NCBI RefSeq assembly: GCF_035083965.1
Contig: NC_089732.1
Location: 13,130,924-13,194,923, forward strand
Source of the DNA: Branchiostoma lanceolatum
Lineage: Eukaryota > Chordata > Leptocardii > Amphioxiformes > Branchiostomatidae
Direction: 5' to 3'
DNA length: 64,000 nucleotides
Shown: in pieces, positions 51,246 through 64,000 of the stretch
Layout of the letters: every line of letters starts with the position of its first letter
Numbering within the stretch: the stretch's first letter is position 1
Notes under the pieces: generated by a model
What the model was told of the DNA's origin: nothing
The model's database searches: none
The model's input: the letters and a program-made list of their open reading frames with translations, nothing else
Made by a program: the position numbers and the translations under genes

Positions 51246-52112
51246 CAATAAATTATTTTACACATTTTGTATGGAGTATTTCAAGCAATACATTGACAGT
51301 CAAACCTGTACAGTCAAATATTTCTTCACTCATAGATTGGTAGATAGGTTTAACTAAATTGTTTAGTAAATTCCAGGCTAGAGTTTCAAACCTCCAATAA
51401 GATGACCACATGTGTGTTTTGTAGCAGTGTGGTTGTTACAATCGAGGCAATGTCATTGTTAAATGTGCAAGTACCGCCGTCCAGTCTTTATTGTCTTGTG
51501 TACACTGGTCTTTTTGAATTCGAAATAATATTGTAAGTCTAGAATCTTTGACAAACCTTTAGAGTTAAGATTGGTATGAACAGTATAGAAAAATTATAGA
51601 TACACTCTGAAATTACTTGTAAAACTTTTCTATTCATCCAGTAATGAATGACATGAATAAGATGTAAGGATTCCTAACAAAGTTACCTTCCAACTTCAAG
51701 AATACAAGGAAGACACTGTATCATAGTTTTGCACTTATTCAACAAAAGTAAAGTAGTTGTATATGTCTAACACAAAGGAATGTTTATTGTATATAAATAC
51801 AATATGAAGTTTCTTTTATATATTATCATTCCAACTTATTAAAAACTGTTCCATAATGGACATGTCATGTTTCTTTTGTACATAATTTGTATGTCATCTA
51901 CAGTAAGATGTTTGGCATGTGATATTCCTGTAAACACCAATTATGTAACAATACTATTTCCAGGAGAGGGCTATTTTGCTCCACATTATTGGCTATTCAA
52001 CTTGCACTGTATTTTTGTTAGCTTGCTTGAAAAAAATCAACTTAACAATCATTGATGCACAAAAGGAAGGTACAAATGAGTTAAGAAATGTCTAGCCATG
52101 CTCTGTGTCATC

Positions 52113-53579
52113 CTAAAAAGTTGGCAAGTTTTCGACAGGTATTTGTTCACTTGTGTATCTCAGTTGACGGCCCCAGAACATAAGCGTCTCTCCATCATAA
52201 AGTTCGTCCTCACTAGAAGTGCTCTCATACTCGCGAAGACGTTTCCATGCGTCTTCTCTGTGATTCTGATATAGGAGTAGCTCTTCCACGAGTTTTGAGT
52301 CCAGTTGTGAGGAAGGTGAAGTATCGCCCTTGTCCCCATCGTCCCAAGCGACATTTACGTCATGTTTCTGCACGTCTTCCTGTCGTCCGACTTGGCTGTC
52401 AATCACGCAGTCGCCCCATGACTGTCCGGCTGCAGAAAGCTCCCAGTCCTGGGAACAGTTTAACAAAGATTTATCTCAAAACATAGATCTACTTTCATCG
52501 AAATAAAAGGAGCGTTGAGAAAGTTGGCAACCTCACTCAGAAACAAGACGCACAACTCAAATTTTGGGTCATAATTACAAAGTACAAATCAAACCTTATA
52601 CTGATGTCCGACACAATTCGGATCATTATGGTCATTATTTCGCAGGCGACGTTAAAAGGCATCTAAGAAAAACACGAGTAAGCAAGACGTTAGAACTGTG
52701 ATCAGAGCTGTGTGGGTCGATTCTTGTGTTCCTCGTGCCATGAAATGTACGAAGACATTGTCTAAAATGTTTAGTATTCCATTCGTATCCTAAATGAAAG
52801 TTGTTGGTAGGTCGGTGACTTTGAGCAGATCCCTAAAGTTGACCCGCGCAGAACTTAGGACGCAGCTCAAATGCGATGTTTTTCCTCACATTCTCACCTA
52901 ACATTACTTATTTTCAAAAGATGGACGTCGCATGCGATGGAATGACCACAATGATTTTCCTGGACATTAGTATAGTGCTTTGTAGTTTATAATTATGCCC
53001 CAAAGTTTTAGATTTACTGTTGAGCCCGTAAACGTTTTGAACGCCAGCGCCTCTTGATGGGCCAATTTACGAGTAGCACGTCTGTTTTTAGTCGAATAAC
53101 TACACACATTCACGTTAGAATATATAACGTACGTGTCAAAGAACGAGTTATCAATATCATGATATTTTCGAAAACACAAAAGAGATGACAATTTGATTGT
53201 TTGTGCTCACCTCAAACTTGTCAATCTTGGTTGTCTTAGATGGCTCGAGTTCTTCTTTGGACGTGCTCTGTTCACTTGCACTTTTCGTCAAGTCCTTTTT
53301 CCTTTCCTCCTCCAACAACTCTTTCAACTCTTTCTTCTCTGGTAATGTTAGGACCCCAAGACGGTGGTACACAAGAAGTCTGAAGAACTTAGTCTTCTTA
53401 TTCCTTCCAGGAGTCGTCTTTTTCTCTTCTATACTTGAGGAATATGACTCCATCTTAAAACCAAGTACATGCCACAAATGGCTACACTGTAGCAAGACAC
53501 CGAGTGAAGTGTTTTCTTTTGTAATTCTGTATTCTGTTCGGATCATATAGTTCTTGAAATTCGAAGAACAAGATTCCAT
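52113..53579 (-). CDS. Unrecognised two-exon protein gene
   Basis: Exons 53579-53211 and 52448-52113, joined in phase 0 across a good donor (GAG|GTGAGC) and acceptor (TTCCCAG), giving 234 residues. A start at the second MES (53453) would give 192 residues and is equally likely, since coding character begins there. I do not recognise the family. Visible features: a Lys-rich N-terminal half with FFRLLVYHRLGVLTLPEKKE and a charged ELLEEERKKD helix, a Ser-rich linker, an acidic middle (VAWDDGDKGDTS), a helix LVEELLLYQNHREDAWKRLR, an acidic Ser/Glu patch STSSEDELYDGE and the C-terminus IPVENLPTF. No signal peptide or membrane segment. Probably soluble and nuclear or cytosolic. Confidence 0.6.
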
Positions 53580-54827
53580 TTACGTTCAGAAAAGGTCACA
53601 GTGACTTGTTTTTATGGATACACAGTGGCAGGGATATCTCGACATGACATACATGCAGTCACGATGACAAACTGGCGACGTGCTATATCATTCTATTATT
53701 GAAAACAGATCTTCAGTCTAAAACCTGTAGTTTAGTTTTATTTGAATGCATGCTGCGCCGATGACAATGAAGTGAAGTAAGATTTTGCTAACCATTGTAT
53801 TCAAGAATCATAAAGAAACATTTCCCGCCCAGGTGGTACTGATCATGATATGTGGAGTCCTGGCCCGAAGACATGAGGGTCACGCACTGCGAGTGTAGTA
53901 TTAAACGCCTGTTCTCATCTTGACCGTACAGAAGCGCCCTCTAGTGATGAGTTAAGGTATCTCCGTTTGGGACAGCAGGAAATACTAATGTTAGTACATT
54001 CTGGTAAGTTCTGGAAACTCAATTGGTCGCCGGAAAAAAAAATTGTAGAAATTTGCCAAATAGACTCTAGATATGCTAGAGGAATTAGGCGGCCACAGTA
54101 CAATTTTCAACCTGGACGGTGCAGAACAGTTCATCGGAACGGCCTGTAGTCCACACGGCAGGGATTAGGGACCCCCATGTCAGCACCAAGGACATTCCCC
54201 ACGGACGTACCGCCACTTTACTCCGGCCCCAACTGAGCGCTCTTGGGAGGTTGTTGGAGGGCTTCTTTTGCTTACAGTCTTATACACGACTGTTGGAGGG
54301 CCTATTTTGCTGATGTATAAGAGTGCAAGCAGAAGCCCCCCTCCCCCCCAAAAAACAATAGTCGACGCCGATAGGCTCGTGTACTATGGAGGAAGGAGGT
54401 CTGACAGTCGGATATCCCGTGCGGGAAGAGGGGGGATATAGGCATATCATAGAGGGATATGTCACCACTAATATTATCTAGGAATATGTCACAACTATGT
54501 TATTCCAATATGTTACATGTATTCTATTACTATCATCAAACATAATGGTTAACATGCAACTAAATGAAGTTGCGCAGAATACCAAAGTTACTCGAAAATC
54601 TGGATACGTTTTGTAATTAAAGTTATGCTAATTATGATAGCTAAGACTTAGCAAAGCTTAGTTAGTTAAGGCCTAGCTGAGCCTAGCAACACCATGTTTT
54701 TTTTTCAAATTGAACAATTATCACTGGCTATGCAGATTCAAAATGACTGAATTGCAACTCAATGCATTACATGGTAGATTTTCTGAATATAAAAATTTTG
54801 CTACACTCTGCACAAGAAAGGGGGGGG

Positions 54828-55130
54828 TGTTCCTCTGGTGTAGTGGTCTGCGTGTGTTACTTACCATATCTGGTTATGATTACTTGGAACCAAAAGGCCC
54901 AAGTTCAACTCCCAGGTAGCTATATAGGACACCTCTGGACAAGAGGCGCATTGAGTCATACCAAAGACTTTATAAGAATGGTACATACTTCTGAAACAGT
55001 ATGGGAGTTAAACACACTCCACTACCAGTGGACTAGCCCCCTGCTGCAGTGATTGCACCACAGTGTGGCCCAGGGCTATGAAACGGGGATGGGCACCGCC
55101 CTATACACCTTATGGTGTGGGAGGATTTTA
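54828..55130 (+). repeat. tRNA-derived SINE
   Basis: A box TCTGGTGTAGTGGTCTGCG and B box AAGTTCAACTCCCAGG about 60 bp later. The body contains CAGTGTGGCCCAGGGCTATG and GGGGATGGGCACCGCC and ends in a short TTAACTTTTAACT tail. Confidence 0.7.
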
Positions 55131-58100
55131 ACTTTTAACTAACAGCAAAAGAAAGACAAGGACACAGATATAAGTACAAATTTGGTGCAATTTATTTCTT
55201 GATAACAGCATGACTTCCACACACAGGTTAACTGTCACTACAGAGAAAGTTATCTGTCGAACACTGATTATGTTATTGTTACGCCAAACAATATCTATTT
55301 CATAGATGACATCCTATGTACATTCGATACCAGCGTACTATAATACATATTTAGCCAATTTGGCAATAGGTTTTACAGTTATGCATTTATTGTCAACAGT
55401 AGCCACAAATTCTCTTGTTTTTTGTACTTGTTTTGCACAAACTAACACGTATGTGCTTGGATCTGTCATTTTTACATTTGCAGGGGTGCAAGAGCAAAAA
55501 TATAAATTGAAAATTTCTTCTTTGTTGCTTTCCTTTCAGAAATCTGCCCAAATCAAAACATATGATGTCATTGATGGAATAGAGATTGTTTGATCTTTCT
55601 ACCCATTACTACATAATATTCTAAAACAGAATGAGACAATGATAGTGACAACGCTAAAATCAGTAGTACCAATGCCTCTCATTCTTAAGGAAGAGAATGT
55701 GTTTTGAGAAGTATATTTTGACACCTTTGACTTCTTTCAAACTTGCAATGTGCACTGTACCTGACATAAGTAGTGACAGCGGATATTTGTAGCGACACTT
55801 CCGGGGGTTGGGCCGAATTGTAAACTGATTTGGAATGAGCGTCCGACATCTAAGCTCCTAAGAGCTTCCATCACAGAGATGGAAGCCTAAAGTAGAGTAG
55901 GTTTAATAAAGATCAAACCACCTCGGCTGTTCATAATGAACGAAAGTGAGACATATCTTTCGCTTCTTGTTCCCTGGAGAATATTGATACCAGTGCTAAC
56001 CTTGCATTTACATGCATAATTCAGTTCTAATGGATAGTGAGCTGAGGGTGCAACTTCATTAAAGCATTTTCATTGGTAGTTCTGGGAAAATGACAGCGGA
56101 GACTGGTATTCATTAAAGCATTTTGTCACATATTGCAAACTTTTGCATTATTTATTACCATATTAGACTGTTGATACACCCAGCCGATAATAGCTGCACT
56201 TCGCTGGATAACGTACAAGTCTTTCTTTCTCTACACTTAATACATTTCCTTCTCTGATAATGCAATAACACACACGAACAAAAATATAATTTGATAATTA
56301 GATACATAGTACATTGTAGTACTTTCCTAAAGTTATGGCCTAATTGATATCATATCATATTCAATATGTCATCTTAAGTTTCAGGGCACTGAAACAGTTC
56401 AGTCCATTTGGCAATGAGTTGTCAAGCTTTCTATATATGGTCACGTTTTTGTTGACAAAATTATATGTTACTGTTACATCTTGGTCAACGTTACTTAACA
56501 GTCAAATCCATCTCACCAACAATCGACCTTTTCACAGATTCCATTGCATGCTGAGGGATTCAGTACACTTTTAGTAGCTCTAGGTTCTAACAAAATCATT
56601 ATCATGTCAACATAGACCAAACACAATTTGAATAAACCGTATAAGTGTTGTCATGGTAATGATGTTGTTTACTTCAAGATACCCATAGTGCACTGCACCT
56701 CCCAGCATGCAGTAAAAGGTCTGCTATGGTGAAATTTCTGGGGAAAATCATGTACTTTTCATGAACTTGTACATCAAAACAAAGTGTCAATGAAATGTGG
56801 ATAGGGCCTTGACAAAAAGTGGCATTTTAGCAAACAGTGGTTGGCAATTTGGGCTAAAAAAACACAATAATAGTGATCATCTGTAACCCCTATGAAGTTT
56901 GTTGGTATGTCCCAAAAGACAACATCTTGTACATGTCCCAAAGTTGCATGGCAAGATCAAGCATACTCAAAAAACACTTGTTCGTTGCTCATATTGTCCA
57001 GTATTAAATAACTGGGCCAATCCCGTCAAAACTCACAAGGACATTTCTAGAGTCCCTTTTACAACATCCTCCCCTACAATTTTGAAAATGGAATCACCCT
57101 AAGACTGTTAATTACATTAACCTGTTTATTCAATTATCTGACAGTCAATGTGTTTCTACTTTTTTCCTTGTGAGAAGTTTTGAGCTCTTTATGTAAGGTA
57201 GGCACAGCAAAAATCAATCTCATCATAACAATATCTTGTTCTAAGATGTCAGTCCATACCTTATCAGCTAGAGTTACTAAGAAGTTTGGTGCCATAGAAT
57301 TTTGTTACACAACTTAGGACAACACATATGTTCATTGTGTTCTTCTATAATATAATTCTATCTGACAAGACTTATAGTCTCTTCAATTAGAGAGTATATC
57401 TTTACGACATAAACGTTACAAAACCCACATGAGGCACACTTTACATCACTCAACCACTACATTGACACTTGCATTGCTTGTAACCCACTTGTGGGGAGGG
57501 GGGCACGTCATTATACCATATTGGTACTGAATTTTGTTCCAAGGTACATAACGTACCATAGCAGTTGTTCTAGGCTATGGTTCCAAAGATAAATCTCCAT
57601 CTACAAGCATGTTCTTTGAATGCAACATTAGTCATCTGTAGAGTTCTTTGTGTTCCATGAAATTCTTGTTACAGAAAAACACTGACCCACAAATACTAGT
57701 ACATGTCAGACAACGACATGTGTACAAAAACTCTCAGTTCCTCGATATTTCTTGACAATGTTGGTTGTTGTCGTTGTTTACATGTGTCAAGACCAAATAA
57801 TGTGTAAACGTCTATCTGGGCTTATATATTATATGTGGAGTATACAGAGACATTTTGGCAATTGTTCAAAGTCTCGCACACTTTCTCAGTATACATCTTG
57901 GAACATGTGATATGAGAAGAATATACCACATATCCTAAGGTTATATTATAAGGTAGCAAATATGCACTTAACCTTTGATTCATGTAAAATAAAACAAAAA
58001 TATAATCTCTGGCTCAGAAAACAACACACTAAAAAATAAACAGCATTGACAATTAAAAATTGTGAAGAAAACACTGCATAAAATTTGAAAGTCCTCTTTT

Positions 58101-58703
58101 GAAAGAGAATTTAGCATTATTAAATGGAGTCATTGACAGTAATTCGTTTAACTGAGAAGTAAAACACATGTGATACAACTGAGGCAGCCTGGTATGGACG
58201 TGAATCTGCAATGGAAGACAACCAAAAATCTAGGTTTACTCAACAAATCACATGATTAACATAAACATTAGTGTGAGACACAACCTTTCAAAACTGCTGG
58301 GTGAGACCAAAGAGCTGTGTAAACTCCTTGGTGAGACCCAACCATGAAATCCTGTAAGTTGTGTAGATGGTCGTGGAATTTTGAAAGGACAACCCATAAA
58401 ATCACGAACTCAACACAGATTTACCCAAACATACCTGACAAAATATTCTGTTTAAAGCACTAACATAATTATGACCCAGACAACTTGTACTAAGTGATGC
58501 TATAGGAACATTTCTGTCATAAATTATTCAAAGAAAAGGCGACATAACCAAATTAATCATTACTTGTCCATAAAGTAGATTGACTTGCCACAAATATTCT
58601 AAAAATGGACTTGTGGCCCATTGAAAAATGACAAAAGAATTATGCAAGAACAAATTCGAAATAAATATTGTGACTACAATAGTTCTAAAAGTGCTTTGAC
58701 AAA

Positions 58704-58832
58704 GGTTAGACATCCAGGTAATAAGATACACAATACAAAAGTTCTCAGTCACTGAGGAAAGATAGTGCTATCTGAAATGTCTGATCAGTTACAAAATCTA
58801 TTCGCTTGCCTGAGTAACTTTTGTATTGTGTA
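58704..58832. repeat. Short stem-loop repeat, AGACATCCAGG family
   Basis: GTTAGACATCCAGGTAATAA, ACACAATACAAAAGTTCTCA and the inverse TGAGTAACTTTTGTATTGTG. Confidence 0.6.
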
Positions 58833-59443
58833 ATTGTAAAAGTGGGTTGATATTCTCACTATGACAATGGATTCAAAAATTTTGCTCCAAGCAGATGTAA
58901 GGTGAGAAAGTGAATGAGACACCAAGTTCTATCTATACTGTCTAAGTCTTTAGTCTTATCATGGCTTAGCCACATTGGCTATCAAAACAATTTGATACAA
59001 AGCAGCATGACAAAGATACATACATGTAGGAATACATGTAGCACATGGCAAACCTTATATTATCAGACATCCCTGTATTTTCTAGGAATGGTCAAATTTA
59101 GAATATATTTCTCTATGTTTGAGAAGACCTCCTTTGATAGATATCACAGCAATAAGACTAAAAACGTATATTCTCTTCACTTGGCACTTAACAACAAATG
59201 GCAGCACACGTAAACATCACTCTATATTAAAAATGGATGTGAAATGGTAACAATAAATGAAGCTATCTCTCCGGTAACGGTTACTTACAGTTCCCTTGGA
59301 AATTATATTATCTGACAACTTCTTATGGTTATGAAGACTCGGAGAAGTAGTATAGATATCTGGAATGAACTTAGCTACATGCAGCCATTCTCTTCTCTCA
59401 GACTATGTTATACATGGCGTGTATAGTCTACGGGAACCTGTGT

Positions 59444-62400
59444 TCATGACTGTGCCTCGCTACTCGTGTCTGCGGCCGGCGACACGTCCGACGACACCAG
59501 CCAGCTCGCGGTGGAGTCGATGTGCTGCCCGAGCGCTTTGTTCAGCTCTCCCGTTGGACGGAACAGGCTCGGCTCCGTGTTGCGGCGCTGCACTTTCGTC
59601 TTGCGTCGGCGGAGCATGTTCGCCTGTATGGCGGAAGGCATGATGATGACCTGTCCGGCGGGTTGGAGCCACGGTTCGCCGTCGATCTGTACTGGAATGT
59701 CGTTCTTCAGGGTGAGCTTGATGCTCTGCCCCTGCGCCACGCGTATTGCACCGCGAATTCCGCCCTGAATCTGGCCGAGATGCACGACCCCCGTCAGCCC
59801 GACGACCTCGAGCGTTCCGTCGTTGTACGACGGCGGGCTGAAGGCGTCGGACGCCTCCCCGCCCCACGGGTCGCACCCCGACCCCCAGCTGCGGATGTTG
59901 AGGAAGACGATCCCCTCGCAGGTCGGGAGGTCGACGACCTGGCCGTCCACTTCCAACTCGATCTGTCTCTGCAGGTCTTTACACGACTTCCTGCCCATCA
60001 TCTTGCGAAGGCTGAGCTTCACGTACACGCCCTTGTTGTGGAAACGGCTGGTGAACTTCTCCGGATTCTCCTCCCGCGCCAGGTGGAACCCCAGGCACAG
60101 GTCCGCGTCGATCCCCACGCCGAAGTAGTTGTTCATGATGCAGACGTTGGGCTCGTCACGCGGACCACTGGCGGCACCTGTGACAGTGAACCATTGGTCA
60201 ATAAAGAATTGATTGATACAATCAACCATTGGTCAATAAAGATGAGGAATCATTGGTCAACAAAAATTTGTTTGATTTGTTGATACAGTCTCTCACTGAT
60301 CAATAAAGAAGAGAAATCATTGATTGATGTAGTCAACCTTTGGTCAATAGAGAAGAAACATGTTTGATTGATTGATTGATTGATTGATACAGCACCCACT
60401 GAAGTCATTTTTAAAATCAAGTATTATAACCTAAATACTATCATCATCATTTTATCATCCAGTGTATTGTAACCAGCAGAAGTATTCTATAGCTACATTT
60501 CTCATTTCCATCAAAATAACCTTTTTTGCAAGTGAAAGTAAAACTGTTTTCATTCCTTACATATATTTGCCACATTCAAGACACGGAATATTCTTCGCTG
60601 TGTCTTAACCAGGACTGTCTCCAGCTTTCAATCTTTTTCTGTCCAACTCATTGTTTAAATTTAAGAGCCCATGCGTTACTGATTTTCGTTGTTAAATCTG
60701 TCATTCTAAGCTTATGAAAGTACATTTTCATCAGTTTCATGTCATAAAGTTAAAATTTTTTAGATGGATGAGGTAAAAATCTTTGTCCATCCCAACATCC
60801 AAATCTCCCAGTGCAAATCTCCGTCCCTGGACGGAGGGATGGTTCCCGGAGACAGCCCTGTTTTTTTGAGACCTGCATCATTTAATCTCTTTCTAGTCTT
60901 AGGATCTCTTACTAGTTTTAGATTGAAGACTCTTTTAAATGCAGAATTCTTGTTACACTGGTCTGGAACCTTTCTGATGAGTTTAAATTTTTGCCCCATG
61001 GCCAGTTACGCAGGTACTGAAATCAGGTCATCATAGCTGTACACAGATTCAACCATAATACATTATGATTACCCCCTGTCAAACCTTGTTAAAATATCAC
61101 TTATGTTCCAAAAATATCAAAAGAGTTGACCAGGCTAATACTCTCAAGGAATATAACTTCATACCTATAAGTTATAATAACTTAACATTTTGCACATACT
61201 GGTTAATTGTAGTACACTTTCATTTGTATATCACATGCTGTGTATAATTCTTCTTACCTATGAAATACAAAATATACTTACCTCACTTCCTCTTTCCAAA
61301 ACACACAACTTATTGTTTCACTTTCAGTTCTACCTTCTTTACTGCCATGACTGCACACTTTTCAGTCACTGACATTTTAAAGCATGTGCTACGCCCAAAT
61401 GAACTTATTATAATTCATACTACCATATTCGTAGGAAACATTTGTATCATTTGATAAATACGTTTGTCATATGTAATTCTATGCTGTAGCCCGTGGGCAA
61501 AACATGATATAATCTACAATGTTAACTTGTTTTCCAAAAAGAAAGCAGAGGCATATTGACTATCTTATCCTATTTTAAACATATTCAAATGAAAATTGAA
61601 AGGAACACAGTTGCCTCACCTGTGGTTGACATTGCACTGTCTGTGCTCTTCTCTTCCACTTCGTTTGGTTCAAACAGGATTGTCCAGCGGTCGAACTTGG
61701 AGTTGTCGGCATCGCGGGCCTGGATCAGCAGTGACAAAGGGTCGTCGTTGCCCGTGTAGCCGGCGCCCCAGCCCAGCACGCGGGCCAGGTCGTTCCCCGT
61801 CCCGATGGGCAGGATGGCGGTGGGCGGCGTACTGCAGGTCAGGTCCTTGGAGATCCCGTCCAGGCACGACAGAACCCAGCCCACCGACCCGTCCCCGCCA
61901 CAGATCAGGATGCGGTACTTCCTGACGTTGCGGAAGGTGAGCAGGCCCGGCAGTGGGCCCCCCTGGTCAAGGTCGAACACCTGGTGGGGGTTGAGGAGGT
62001 GCCTGAAGGCCGAGAGGATCTCCACCCCCTGGCACCCCCCGCTCTTGGTGTTGACGAACACGAGGAGGGGGGTGACAGTGTTGGGGATCATGTTGGCCTC
62101 GACGTGCGGCAGCAGCATGGCGGTGATCTGTTTCTCGTCCACGATAGACTCGTTCAGCATGGATAGGGCGCGCAGGGCGGTGTCCGCCGACGAGAACGTC
62201 ATGAAGCTGGCCCCGTACTGTGGATGGATCGGACCGACTGTGGTGAACGTGTTCTTCCCCAGCAGTTCCGCCATGATGGACACGTACTTTCCCGGCGCGA
62301 GCCCCGCGGGCAGGTTGTACACAAACAGTTCTACGGGCCCCTCGGGGTGGGAGGAGTTCCTGAGGTAGAATCTCGTCAGTTTCATCTGTCGGAGGGAGCC

Positions 62401-63741
62401 CTGCCTGGCGTCGACCAACTGCGGCCACGGGTACTCGTCCCGCTGCATCACGCGCTCCTGTACGCCCTTGTCGATCAGAACTTCCACCAACGAGTAGTAA
62501 CTGGGGTCTTCTTCTCGCAGTCCAAACTTCTCCAGCGCCATCTGGATGGCTTCGTCGACCGTCGTGGTGTTGGTCACGGGGATGGTTTTGTATGCTACCG
62601 CCACTCTGAGCATCCCTGGGTAAACCCTGATCATGCCCTTCTCTCCGTGACCCTTGTTCGAGAACCTCAGACAGACCGCGGGAGCCTTCCCCTCGCTGGC
62701 GCTCAGCTGGAAGGTGTTGTCGTTGTTGTTGAGCGGTTTCTCCGTCTCCGGGCTCTCCCTGTCCACCTGCGAGAGGTAGTAGTGGATGGGGTTGTCGACA
62801 ATGTGGTGGGACTTCATCGCCGCCTCTAGAACTTCGGCTGGGGACGCGCCGCGGGAAACCGTCACGGTGCGGAAACAGTTGCGCTTCAGGGAGGCACTCC
62901 CGTCATACACTTTGACAGTCATTTTACTCTTCCCTTGTTCGTCCTGCGTTCCCGGCGTGCGAGCGTCGGCGGAGTCTTCGTCGTCCCTGTCCACTTTGAC
63001 CTGTCGCTTCCGGCCAAACTGACCCATCAGGGTTTCCGCGGCCACTGCGGCGGACGGAACGTGCACGCAGACGGGCGGCAACATCAGCTTCTGCAGGGCT
63101 CCGAAGCTGCACTCGGCCGGGATCGATCTGTAGCAGCCGGTGTGAGCCTTCACCCCACACCACTCACACCTCATGCTGGCCAGGCATTCCGTGGTCCCGC
63201 AGTTTTTCTTACACACGACACATTTCGCGGTGGCTCCGAGGTTCCCCTCCCGCCACAGGTGGGTGTGTACGGCCAACATGAGGTCGTGCCTCTGCGGCTG
63301 GTATGCCGCGCATTGTCTGCAGTCGCTCACGGCAAAGTCCTGGCAGTCCGCGTGCACGTAGTACTCGCACACCTCGCACCGCAGCACCCACAGGTCGTCC
63401 AGCTTTTTCCTACAGACATTACAGAATTTCTTCTTGAAGTGGCGCCCGGCGTTGCTCCAGCAGTGGGCCACGGGATGTTTAACGAGTTGCGGCGCGAGGG
63501 ACGTACACGGCGTGACGATGACCTGTCGGCACTTATCGTGGCTGACGAAGTTACACATCTCACACACATACCCCTGTCCCAGCACCCCCCACAGCAGTTC
63601 GGTACAGTGGTGGCAGTAGGTGGGCTTGTGGAAGGTTTTCTTGTGGAAAAGGTGGCGGGAGCCGTGTTCGGGCTCTCGGGGCGTCACGGCGCCCCCTCCC
63701 GGCGCGAACACTGCCATGGCGGGTCCCCTGATTACTTTCAT
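59444..63741 (-). CDS. DGKQ: Diacylglycerol kinase theta (two large exons)
   Basis: Phosphorylates diacylglycerol to phosphatidic acid at membranes. Exons 63741-61620 and 60177-59444, junction phase 1, give 951 residues; human DGKQ has about 942, so the coding region looks complete. Three C1 zinc-finger domains lie at about residues 30-79 (HKKTFHKPTYCHHC), 94-141 and 164-211 (MRCEWCGVKAHTGC). Ras-association-like segments follow (MTVKVYDGSASLKRN; LRVAVAYKTIPV). The catalytic domain begins near residue 560 (LLVFVNTKSGG), with NPHQVFDL, the nucleotide loop CGGDGSVGWVLSCLD and LPIGTGNDLARVLGW. The second exon holds the accessory domain (NYFGVGIDADLCLGFHLARE; NIRSWGSGCDPWGG). A Met at 63717 is an alternative start. 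The coding sequence is far more GC-rich than its surroundings. Vertebrate orthologues have over twenty exons. Confidence 0.94.
60189..60392 (-). repeat. Degenerate minisatellite beside DGKQ 3' splice site
   Basis: About four copies of a roughly 50-60-bp unit with CCATTGGTCAATAAAGA and GATTGATACA, ending in a run of GATT. The repeat starts about 10 bp from the DGKQ intron acceptor (exon start 60177). Confidence 0.7.
60393..61619. other. DGKQ intron, rest
   Basis: AT-rich sequence. Short ORFs on both strands lack recognisable domains. Nothing else identified. Confidence 0.55.
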
Positions 63742-64000
63742 GCACAGCAGACAGCCCCAGGATCGCCCATGCCACTGTGAACAGGTCCCACCTGATCAAG
63801 GATGCATACACCGGAAGAGACCGAGATCGGGAGAAATGGCTGGCCGCACCCGCCGCTCCTGGTCCCGTTAGACTATCTCCCCCTGTTCCCTCGCCTATAA
63901 CCGCATCTTACAGGGAGTCTGCCTATCTAGTAGAGTATCTTGACAGTAGGAAACTACCTGCGTTCCCCTCCCATTCTTGCTGGGCGATTTTTCGAAGGAA
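63742..64000. other. DGKQ upstream region at window edge
   Basis: GC-richer than the introns. It holds either DGKQ 5' UTR and promoter or a 5' intron; a weak acceptor-like TGTTCACAG on the minus strand near 63776 would keep the frame open, so an upstream exon cannot be excluded. Confidence 0.4.

Larger units (their letters stand above)
53580..59443. other. Non-coding stretch downstream of DGKQ
   Basis: No credible exon on either strand over 5.9 kb, apart from SINE and stem-loop copies. Part may be a long DGKQ 3' UTR on the minus strand (an AATAAA in that orientation is at about 55196-55191). TCACTAGAGGGCGC on the minus strand at about 53934-53947 looks like a CTCF core. Confidence 0.55.

Noticed and set aside
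54828..54920. tRNA gene
   Set aside because: Same reasoning: SINE head without a tRNA fold.
59522..60283. 253-residue plus-strand ORF
   Set aside because: Antisense shadow of the DGKQ accessory-domain exon; GC-rich coding sequence keeps several frames open.
62935..63780. 281-residue plus-strand ORF
   Set aside because: Antisense shadow of the DGKQ C1-domain exon.

Overview
This window is animal nuclear DNA. It most likely comes from a cephalochordate (amphioxus, Branchiostoma). The reasons are chordate-like orthologues with many spliced exons, compact head-to-head gene pairs, short AT-rich introns packed with small inverted-repeat elements, tRNA-derived SINEs, and minisatellites built from exon-intron junctions. 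The species call is inference. There are no rRNA genes, CRISPR arrays or prokaryotic operons.

Layout. 2.4-15.1 kb, minus strand: an SR-family splicing regulator resembling SREK1 and SRSF11, with two tandemly duplicated, phase-compatible exon pairs; its 3' end lies off the left edge. 15.5-18.1 kb, plus: nicastrin (gamma-secretase subunit) in only two exons, head-to-head with the splicing gene. 22.1-39.7 kb, plus: LRRC40 in 12 coding exons, with a 5'-truncated non-LTR retrotransposon in intron 1 and a 2.7-kb minisatellite in intron 5. 42.3-47.8 kb, minus: mitochondrial ClpP protease in seven exons, with a second junction-derived minisatellite in intron 5. 48.6-50.7 kb, plus: IMP3 (U3 snoRNP), head-to-head with CLPP. 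52.1-53.6 kb, minus: a two-exon gene I do not recognise. 59.4-63.7 kb, minus: diacylglycerol kinase theta in two large exons. The rest is intron and intergenic sequence carrying many MITEs, SINEs and minisatellites.

The strongest observation is that two unrelated genes (LRRC40 and CLPP) each carry, just downstream of a coding exon, a tandem array whose unit is the 3' tail of that exon plus its 5' splice site and the first intron bases. LRRC40 has about 21 extra copies and CLPP has 7. Each array therefore presents many near-identical decoy donors next to the authentic one. Two other genes (IMP3 and DGKQ) have minisatellites lying against a 3' splice site. The second strong observation is the pair of duplicated exons in the splicing regulator: in one pair, using both copies would shift the frame, and the second copy ends in a GC donor. 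I recall that minisatellites spanning exon-intron boundaries have been described at an amphioxus Adh locus; this should be checked before novelty is claimed.

The genes are housekeeping (splicing, ribosome assembly, mitochondrial proteolysis, membrane proteolysis, lipid signalling) and do not form one pathway. Exon coordinates were derived by hand from reading frame, GT/AG (one GC/AG) boundaries and family similarity. Coding phase closes exactly across every junction listed for the five recognised complete genes and the partial one.
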